Part shown: piece by piece, positions 9,201 through 12,835 of the stretch
Layout of the letters: each line of letters opens with the position of its first letter
Numbering within the stretch: position 1 is the first letter of the stretch
NCBI GenBank assembly: GCA_905197435.1
Contig: CAJJYX010000092.1
Location: 1 to 12,835 of the forward strand
Length of the DNA: 12,835 bases
Direction: 5' to 3'
DNA from: an uncultured Bacteroides sp.
Lineage (GTDB): Bacteria > Bacteroidota > Bacteroidia > Bacteroidales > Bacteroidaceae
Made by a program: the position numbers and the translations under genes
Notes under the pieces: generated by a model
The model's input: the letters and a program-made list of their open reading frames with translations, nothing else
What the model was told of the DNA's origin: nothing
Databases searched by the model: none

Positions 9201-9368
9201 AAGGTCCTTATCTGTACTAAACTCCTTTTTGAGCAGGTCGAACTGCTCATCCGTAATTTTCGTGTTCGGATTTGCCTCCACGGTAAATCCCTTCTTTTGC
9301 AGGAACTCGACAGCCGTCGTAATCCCTACATTCAAATCCCTTGTTACTTTGTTTAACCTTATCGTCAT
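6267..9368 (-). CDS. infB: Translation initiation factor IF-2
   Basis: IF-2 is the GTPase that brings initiator fMet-tRNA to the 30S subunit and promotes 50S joining. The 1033-residue protein begins with an IF2_N module (about 1-55, [21 protein letters not shown]). A long low-complexity linker (about 60-400) includes a Pro/Glu/Gln tract (149-204), Lys/Glu-rich coil (280-315) and an Asn/Gly/Gln-rich basic part (345-392). A second IF2_N-like module lies near 452-510. The G domain carries G1 GHVDHGKT (541-548), G2 near GGITQH (565-570), G3 DTPGH (588-592), G4 NKID (642-645) and G5 SAK (678-680). Domains II to IV fill the rest. The start is 59 bases after the nusA stop. Long linkers are usual in this phylum. 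Confidence 0.99.
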   Translation of the reverse strand: MTIRLNKVTRDLNVGITTAVEFLQKKGFTVEANPNTKITDEQFDLLKKEFSTDKDLKIKSERFSQERQSKDRNKASVAIDGYKETQEKAKPEEIKTVIPEDVRPKFKPVGKIDLDKLNRRPAPAQEKEKETEKVVEEKKVEEPAVVETPKPEPAPAPRPEPQPEPQPQPEPQPQPAPQPEPAPQPEPQPVPEPQPAPEPQPQPVVREEPAPVVEAEQESKKEKMREEPAPAPVAKEEPVVKEEKKEGEEIFKIHQPEFVSKINVIGQIDLAALNQSTRPKKKSKEEKRKEREEKEKIRQDQKKQMKEAIIKEIRRDDSKLKDTGAGDANGKKKRVRINKEKVDINNASNFQRGGNDRAHAGAQQGQGARPQGGNQPGANNANNNRNRNKDRFKKPVIKQEVSEEDVAKQVKETLARLTSKGKNKGAKYRKEKRDIASSRMQELEDMEMAESKILKITEFVTANELASMMDVSVTQVIATCMSIGMMVSINQRLDAETINLVAEEFGFKTEYVSAEVAQAIVEEEDDEADLQPRAPIVTVMGHVDHGKTSLLDYIRKANVIAGEAGGITQHIGAYHVSLDDGREITFLDTPGHEAFTAMRARGAKATDIAIIIVAADDNVMPQTKEAINHAMAAGVPIVFAINKIDKPTANPDRIKEELAAMNFLVEEWGGKYQSQDISAKKGIGVPELMEKVLLEAEMLELKANPNRRATGSIIESSLDKGRGYVATVLVSNGTLKMGDIVLAGTSYGKVKAMFNERNQRMQEAGPSTPALILGLNGAPAAGDTFHVIETEQEAREIANKREQLQREQGLRTQKMLTLDEVGRRLALGDFHELNVIVKGDVDGSVEALSDSLIKLSTEQVQVNVIHKGVGQISESDVSLAAASDAIIVGFQVRPSGAAAKLAEQEGVDIRKYSVIYDAIEEVKAAMEGMLAPTLKEQVTATIEVREVFNITKVGLVAGAMVKTGKVKRSDKARLIRDGIVIFTGSINALKRFKDDVKEVGTNFECGISLTNCNDIKVGDIIESYEEVEVKQTL
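8757..8921 (-). repeat. Pro/Glu/Gln low-complexity tract within infB
   Basis: These codons encode residues 150-204 of IF-2, an alternating P-E-P-Q-P-A pattern in which almost every second residue is proline. The DNA is a run of imperfect 6-18-base repeats built on ggttccggttgtggtt. The tract probably acts as a stiff, extended linker between the N-terminal module and the GTPase. Such DNA is prone to length change by slippage. Confidence 0.85.
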
Positions 9369-9427
9369 ACTTAAAATTTAATGAATAATGGAGAAAGAAG
9401 TCAGCGCAAACCCTAAAGCATCAAGCC

Positions 9428-10693
9428 TTATTCCGTTTCCTCTTCAAACTCCTGTTTCAAAATGCGCAATACCTCGTCCACCGTCTCTTCTTCGAGATCC
9501 GTCTTCTCGATCAACATCTCACGGGGAGCGTTCAACACAGCCTTTGCCGTATCGATACCGATAGCCTTGATGGCATCGATGACCCAACCGTCTATTTCAT
9601 CACGGAATTCGTCCAAGTAGATGTCTTCATCCTCTACGGCCTCATCCAACTCACGGAACACGTCGATGGTGTACTCAGTCAACATACTGGCCAGTTTGAT
9701 GTTCAAACCGCCTTTACCGATAGCCAGCGACACCTCTTCCGGTTTCAGGAACACTTCGGCCTTGTGTTCTTCCTCGTTCAGACGGATGGAAGAAATCTTG
9801 GCAGGGCTCAGGGCACGCTGTATAAACAACTGGATATTCGACGTATAGTTGATGACGTCGATATTCTCGTTGCGAAGCTCGCGGACAATACCATGGATAC
9901 GGCTGCCCTTCACACCTACGCAGGCACCTACCGGGTCGATACGGTCATCGTAGCTCTCAACGGCAATCTTGGCACGCTCGCCGGGGATGCGGGCAATCTT
10001 CTTGATGGTAATCAGTCCGTCATTGATTTCGGGCACTTCCATTTCGAACAGGCGTTGCAGGAAGACGGGGGACGTACGGCTCAGGATAATCTTCGGATTA
10101 TTGTTCTTGTTGTCCACACGTGCCACCACGGCGCGGGCTGTCTCTCCCTTGCGGTAGAAGTCGCTCGGTATCTGTTCGGTCTTGGGCAGCAGCAGCTCGT
10201 TGCCTTCATCGTCAAGCAGCAGCATCTCTTTCTTCCAAATCTGGTAGACCTCCGCATTGATGATGGTACCCACCTTATCAATGTATTTATTGTATATACT
10301 ATCTTTTTCCAGTTCCAAAATCTTGGAGGCCAGTGTCTGGCGCAAGTTCAAGATGGCACGGCGGCCAAAGTTCGCGAAGATAACCTCATCCGTCACTTCC
10401 TCGCCCACCTCGTATGAAGCATCAATCTTCTGTGCTTCGGACAATGCAATCTGCAGGTTCGGATTTTCCAAATCCTCGTCTGCCACTACCTCACGGTTAC
10501 GCCATATTTCGAAGTCACCCTTGTCCGGGTTTACAATCACGTCGTAATTTTCATCGGTACCGAACATTTTCGCAATCACACTACGGAACGACTCCTCGAG
10601 TACGCTTACCATCGTGGTTCTGTCGATATTTTTCAGTTCCTTAAATTCCGAAAATGTATCTATCAAGCTGACAGTTTCTACTTTTTTGGCCAT
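9428..10693 (-). CDS. nusA: Transcription termination/antitermination factor NusA
   Basis: NusA binds RNA polymerase and nascent RNA, influencing pausing, intrinsic termination and antitermination. The 421-residue protein has the N-terminal RNA-polymerase-binding domain (about 8-125), an S1 domain (about 137-205), KH1 (about 230-300, GERAKIAV and VGVKGSRI) and KH2 (about 302-370, AIGKGGLNIKLA). After KH2 there is about 50 residues with one helix-hairpin-helix-like stretch and an acidic tail. It therefore lacks the full pair of acidic repeats of the longer E. coli protein, which is common outside gammaproteobacteria. It begins 4 bases after the rimP stop, implying translational coupling. Confidence 0.98.
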   Translation of the reverse strand: MAKKVETVSLIDTFSEFKELKNIDRTTMVSVLEESFRSVIAKMFGTDENYDVIVNPDKGDFEIWRNREVVADEDLENPNLQIALSEAQKIDASYEVGEEVTDEVIFANFGRRAILNLRQTLASKILELEKDSIYNKYIDKVGTIINAEVYQIWKKEMLLLDDEGNELLLPKTEQIPSDFYRKGETARAVVARVDNKNNNPKIILSRTSPVFLQRLFEMEVPEINDGLITIKKIARIPGERAKIAVESYDDRIDPVGACVGVKGSRIHGIVRELRNENIDVINYTSNIQLFIQRALSPAKISSIRLNEEEHKAEVFLKPEEVSLAIGKGGLNIKLASMLTEYTIDVFRELDEAVEDEDIYLDEFRDEIDGWVIDAIKAIGIDTAKAVLNAPREMLIEKTDLEEETVDEVLRILKQEFEEETE

Positions 10694-10697
10694 AGTC

Positions 10698-11165
10698 TTA
10701 TTTAAAACTGATTAAGTATTTAGTGTATTTTATCTCTTCATACGTAAAGTCCAGGTCCTCGTCCACCATCTTGGGGCGCTTGGCACCTTCCTCTTTCACT
10801 TTCTTCTGAACGGTAACGACGAAATGCTGTTCGTCGGCCTCCTTCAACACGCCGCTGAGCTTGCGGCCGTCCTTCGTCAGGACTTCCACTTCCTTGCCGA
10901 TGTGGTTGATGTACTGTTGCAGTACCTTGAAAGGCTGTCCGATGCCGGCCGAACCGACTTCCAACTCATAATCCTCATCCTCACGGTTCAACTTGGACTC
11001 GATGTAGCGGCTCAGCTCTACACAGTCCTCAATCCAAACACCTTCTTTGTGGTCTATTTCCACCAAAATCTTGTCATCCGGGCTGATTGTCACTTCCACG
11101 AGGAAGTAGTCCTTTCCAGCCAGCCACTCGTCAACAATCTGACAAACAGTTTTCTTTTCTATCAT
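10698..11165 (-). CDS. rimP: Ribosome maturation factor RimP
   Basis: RimP assists late assembly of the 30S subunit. The 155-residue length and two-part layout fit: an N-terminal alpha/beta domain (about 1-80) and a C-terminal Sm-like beta barrel (about 85-155, EVEVLTKDGRKLSGVLKEAD). The interdomain motif is GSAGIGQPFK (71-80) where many relatives have a SSPGLDRPL-type sequence. Position directly before nusA and infB is the classic context. An in-frame TAA at 11169-11171, 3 bases before the ATG, excludes a longer N-terminus. The gene is preceded by a promoter and a terminator-like leader hairpin. Confidence 0.96.
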   Translation of the reverse strand: MIEKKTVCQIVDEWLAGKDYFLVEVTISPDDKILVEIDHKEGVWIEDCVELSRYIESKLNREDEDYELEVGSAGIGQPFKVLQQYINHIGKEVEVLTKDGRKLSGVLKEADEQHFVVTVQKKVKEEGAKRPKMVDEDLDFTYEEIKYTKYLISFK

Positions 11166-11168
11166 AGA

Positions 11169-11219
11169 TTAACCATTAGGAACAAAAAAGAGGAGCTTAA
11201 TCGCCCCTCCACCTTTCAT
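11169..11219 (-). CDS. Possible 16-codon leader open frame before rimP (speculative)
   Basis: ATG at 11219-11217 opens a frame reading MKGGGAIKLLFFVPNG and closing with TAA at 11169-11171, three bases before the rimP ATG and in the same frame. Its codons run through both arms of the leader hairpin and its T-tract, so a translating ribosome would prevent the hairpin from forming. The predicted transcript start is only about 7-9 bases before this ATG. A frame this short can occur by chance; no conserved composition or codon run proves it is translated. Confidence 0.2.
   Translation of the reverse strand: MKGGGAIKLLFFVPNG
11184..11209 (-). terminator. Terminator-like hairpin in the rimP leader (candidate attenuator)
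   Basis: In the minus-strand RNA a 7-bp stem (GAGGGGC at 11209-11203 with GCUCCUC at 11196-11190, one G-U pair) encloses a 6-base loop and is followed at once by six U residues (11189-11184). This is the form of an intrinsic terminator. It lies after the promoter at 11233-11264 and 18 bases before the rimP ATG, so it would stop transcription before rimP-nusA-infB unless prevented. Since NusA itself affects such hairpins, feedback is plausible but inferred. On the + strand no T-run follows. Confidence 0.65.
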
Positions 11220-11232
11220 CCGTTATCGGTTG

Positions 11233-11264
11233 CAAAGATATAAATAATCTGTTCGACTACAAAA
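11233..11264 (-). promoter_or_regulatory. Bacteroides-type promoter for the rimP-nusA-infB operon
   Basis: The minus strand reads TTTTG (11264-11260), a 19-base AT-rich spacer, then TATCTTTG (11240-11233). This matches the Bacteroides primary sigma factor pattern of -33 TTTG and -7 TAnnTTTG at the expected spacing. The transcript would start near 11226, giving a leader of about 60 bases to the rimP ATG. It is the only match of this quality I found in front of a gene in the window. Confidence 0.75.
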
Positions 11265-11359
11265 TATTAGAGAAAAAAAGATTGATTTAACGGTTCAAAC
11301 GGGGATTATATTACGGGCGCGCCCTTGCAATGCTTCGGCACAAGGCGTGAGGCAAACCG

Positions 11360-11425
11360 CCTTATCGGGCAGAAGACAATGCCTTATCGGACAAAAGGAT
11401 ATACCTTATCGGGCAGAAGACCATC
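11360..11425. repeat. Three-copy 22-bp tandem repeat
   Basis: Units start at 11360, 11382 and 11404, each opening with ccttatcgg. Units 1 and 3 share their first 18 bases (ccttatcgggcagaagac); unit 2 is diverged (ccttatcggacaaaagga). No spacers separate the units, so this is not a CRISPR array. Confidence 0.85.
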
Positions 11426-11460
11426 CCCCGTGAAGTGGGACATCAGGTTTCGTGCTGCAC

Positions 11461-11529
11461 GAGATGTGCATGTCAAACAACATGAGATGCACATCTCGAA
11501 CAATGCGAGATGCACATCTCATGCAAACA
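11461..11529. repeat. Three-copy 23-bp tandem repeat with palindromic core
   Basis: Units start at 11461, 11484 and 11507. Units 2 and 3 share gagatgcacatctc, in which gagatg and catctc are reverse complements around a central CA; unit 1 has gagatgtgcatgtc. Each core is followed by an A/C-rich filler of about 9 bases. The array lies about 200 bases upstream of the rimP promoter and could bind a dimeric protein, but there is no direct sign of function. Confidence 0.85.
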
Positions 11530-11626
11530 GTCTCTATTGCTTCAACAGAAGAGCTGCGGAGATGCAAGTGGAAAGGAGAACCGTTTCCACTATCCGCCTA
11601 TAGAGAGGGAGACTTGGAATGTATCA

Positions 11627-12835
11627 TTACTTATTCGGAGTTTCCCACTTCTTGGTATCCGTACAAGCCACGTTCACCGTCTGGTCGCCCGCCTGGATAC
11701 GGAAATCTCCTTTTTCCAGAACCCACTTGCCGTCATAGCCAACGAAAGCAAGGTCGGAGCCTTTCAGCTTCAGGGTTACGGTCTTAGTCTCGCCCGGCTT
11801 CAGTTCCACTTTCTCGAAAGCGCGCAGGCGACGGATATCGGGAGTAAGGGAGGCAACGAGGTCGCTGCTGAAGAGCAGGACGCTTTCCTTGCCGGCACGG
11901 TTACCGGTGTTCTTCACATCCACGGTGAAAGTAAGCACATCGTCGGCGGTAAAGTCCGGTTTGTCCACCTTGAGGTTGCTGTATGCAAAGGTGGTATAGC
12001 TCAATCCATAACCGAATGCCCACTGTACAGACACTTGTGCATCGTAGTTATAGGCACCCTCCATCTGCTTGCCGATGTGTTCGCACGGTTTATAGTCGTA
12101 CGTAATCAGAGAGTTGATTTCCTTCGGATAGGTGAAAGGTATCTTTCCGCTGAAGTTGGCGTCTCCGGCAATGAGGTTTGCCAGAGCATCGCCACCGTAG
12201 TTGCCCGGAAGCATGATGTCGACAACGGCTTTAGCCAAAGGTTCGATGTCGGCAATCAGGCGGGGACGGCCTTCGTTCAGCACCAGGATGACGGGCTTGC
12301 CGGTCTTGGCAAGAGCCTTCACCAGGTCGAGCTGGTTTTGGGAAAGGGTCAGGTTCGTCAGATTGCCCGGAGTCTCACAGTAGGAGTTCTCACCGATGCA
12401 GGCAACGATATAGTCGGCACCGGCTGCGGCAGCCACGGCTTTCTCTATCTCAGGAGCATTCTCCTCCCACCAGTTGCCGCCTTGCTTATAGGTCACACCG
12501 GCTTCGTAGATGATATTGTCCGCACCGAATTTATTGGTGAAGGCTTCAAGGATGGTGTTATACTGTCCGGCATGCTCATCCGCCTTGTCGCCCTGCCAAG
12601 AGTAAGACCAGCCGCCGTTGAGGCAACGCATGGAGTTGGCATTCGGACCGGTAACCAGCAGTTTCTTGCCTTTGGCCAACGGCAGTATGCCGTCCGTATT
12701 CTTCAGAAGCACCAAAGACTCTTCGGCTGCCCGGAGCGCAGCGGCAGCATGTTCCGCACTGCCGAACAGCGGGAAGTCCTTCAAGTCATAGTAAGGCTTT
12801 TCAAACAGATTGAGGCGGTATTTCAGGCGCAATAC
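11627..12835 (-). CDS. Family 3 glycoside hydrolase (beta-glucosidase/exo-glucanase type), C-terminal part, 5' end outside window
   Basis: The reading frame is open through the window edge; the apparent TTG start at 12832 is a leucine in [15 protein letters not shown], which matches the end of a GH3 N-terminal barrel. About 402 codons remain. The (alpha/beta)6 sandwich domain follows with [18 protein letters not shown], then GGWSYSWQG (numbering from the TTG, 73-81), a substrate-lining segment of exo-glucanase-like members. [11 protein letters not shown] follows, whose E153 aligns with the acid/base Glu of barley exoglucanase ExoI. The catalytic nucleophile Asp lies in the missing part. A fibronectin III-like C-terminal domain (about 305-395) ends the protein. 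It likely releases glucose from beta-glucans at the cell surface or periplasm, but substrate and signal peptide cannot be read here. Confidence 0.93.
   Translation of the reverse strand, partial: VLRLKYRLNLFEKPYYDLKDFPLFGSAEHAAAALRAAEESLVLLKNTDGILPLAKGKKLLVTGPNANSMRCLNGGWSYSWQGDKADEHAGQYNTILEAFTNKFGADNIIYEAGVTYKQGGNWWEENAPEIEKAVAAAAGADYIVACIGENSYCETPGNLTNLTLSQNQLDLVKALAKTGKPVILVLNEGRPRLIADIEPLAKAVVDIMLPGNYGGDALANLIAGDANFSGKIPFTYPKEINSLITYDYKPCEHIGKQMEGAYNYDAQVSVQWAFGYGLSYTTFAYSNLKVDKPDFTADDVLTFTVDVKNTGNRAGKESVLLFSSDLVASLTPDIRRLRAFEKVELKPGETKTVTLKLKGSDLAFVGYDGKWVLEKGDFRIQAGDQTVNVACTDTKKWETPNK

Larger units (their letters stand above)
11265..11626. other. Non-coding gap between the glycosidase gene and the rimP promoter
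   Basis: This 362-base stretch holds no credible gene; the + strand open frame across it is built from repeat units. It contains two tandem arrays (22-bp and 23-bp units), a 10-bp perfect GC palindrome (gggcgcgccc, 11315-11324), a small palindrome cgtgctgcacg (11451-11461), and an 8-bp-arm inverted repeat (agtggaaa 11567-11574 / tttccact 11584-11591) after the glycosidase stop. That hairpin has no T-run, so I do not call a terminator for the glycosidase. Confidence 0.7.

Noticed and set aside
11315..11324. Perfect palindrome gggcgcgccc
   Set aside because: Ten bases of GC palindrome contain a rare restriction site but show no link to a gene or known operator; noted only.
11360..11529. Possible CRISPR array
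   Set aside because: Units are contiguous 22-23-bp tandem copies without unique spacers, only three each, and no cas genes are present.
11567..11591. Inverted repeat after the glycosidase stop as its terminator
   Set aside because: The 8-bp stem has a 9-base loop and no following T-run on either strand.
11325..11603. 92-codon + strand open frame in the glycosidase-rimP gap
   Set aside because: Its sequence is built from the two tandem arrays, has no recognisable domain and no promoter; open by chance.
12830..12832. TTG as a true start of the glycoside hydrolase
   Set aside because: The frame stays open to the window edge and the residues match the interior of GH3 enzymes, so the gene begins outside the window.

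Overview
The window looks like a Bacteroides chromosome (Bacteroidales). The evidence is protein content (Bacteroides-type SufBCDS, long-linker IF-2, short NusA), absence of clear Shine-Dalgarno sequences, AT-rich gene starts, a promoter matching the Bacteroides -33 TTTG / -7 TAnnTTTG pattern, an IS30-type transposase tail, and short intergenic repeats of a kind I recall from this group. I cannot fix the species from sequence alone.

Layout. Bases 1-92 are the last codons of an IS30-family transposase on the + strand. It converges on a minus-strand UPF0145/YbjQ gene (161-481), and a strong hairpin (121-159) lies between them as a probable bidirectional terminator. Everything else coding is on the minus strand. 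Read in the direction of transcription from the right, a 5'-truncated family 3 glycoside hydrolase enters from the edge (11627-12835). A non-coding stretch with two tandem repeat arrays follows, then a good promoter (11233-11264) and a short leader with a terminator-like hairpin. After these come rimP, nusA, infB, cvpA, sufB, sufC, sufD, sufS and ybjQ, all co-directional. rimP-nusA are 4 bases apart; the largest gaps are infB-cvpA (182 bases) and sufD-sufS (107 bases), and both are filled with repeats.

Function. rimP-nusA-infB is the classic ribosome maturation / transcription elongation / translation initiation cluster. It runs straight into sufBCDS, the scaffold, ATPase and cysteine desulfurase for Fe-S cluster assembly, with a small CvpA-type membrane protein between. 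Only one convincing promoter was found, so the block may be one long transcript tuned by leader and intergenic structures, though internal promoters cannot be excluded.

Most interesting points: (1) a repeat element with 11-bp inverted ends fills the sufD-sufS gap and appears to have supplied the start codon and first ~22 codons of SufS; (2) the rimP leader holds an intrinsic-terminator-like hairpin overlapped by a 16-codon open frame, a candidate attenuator; (3) the infB-cvpA gap contains three near-identical 23-bp units abutting a 20-bp-arm inverted repeat; (4) four different 22-25-bp tandem arrays occur in 13 kb. I see no wholly new multi-gene system; the coding content is conserved housekeeping.
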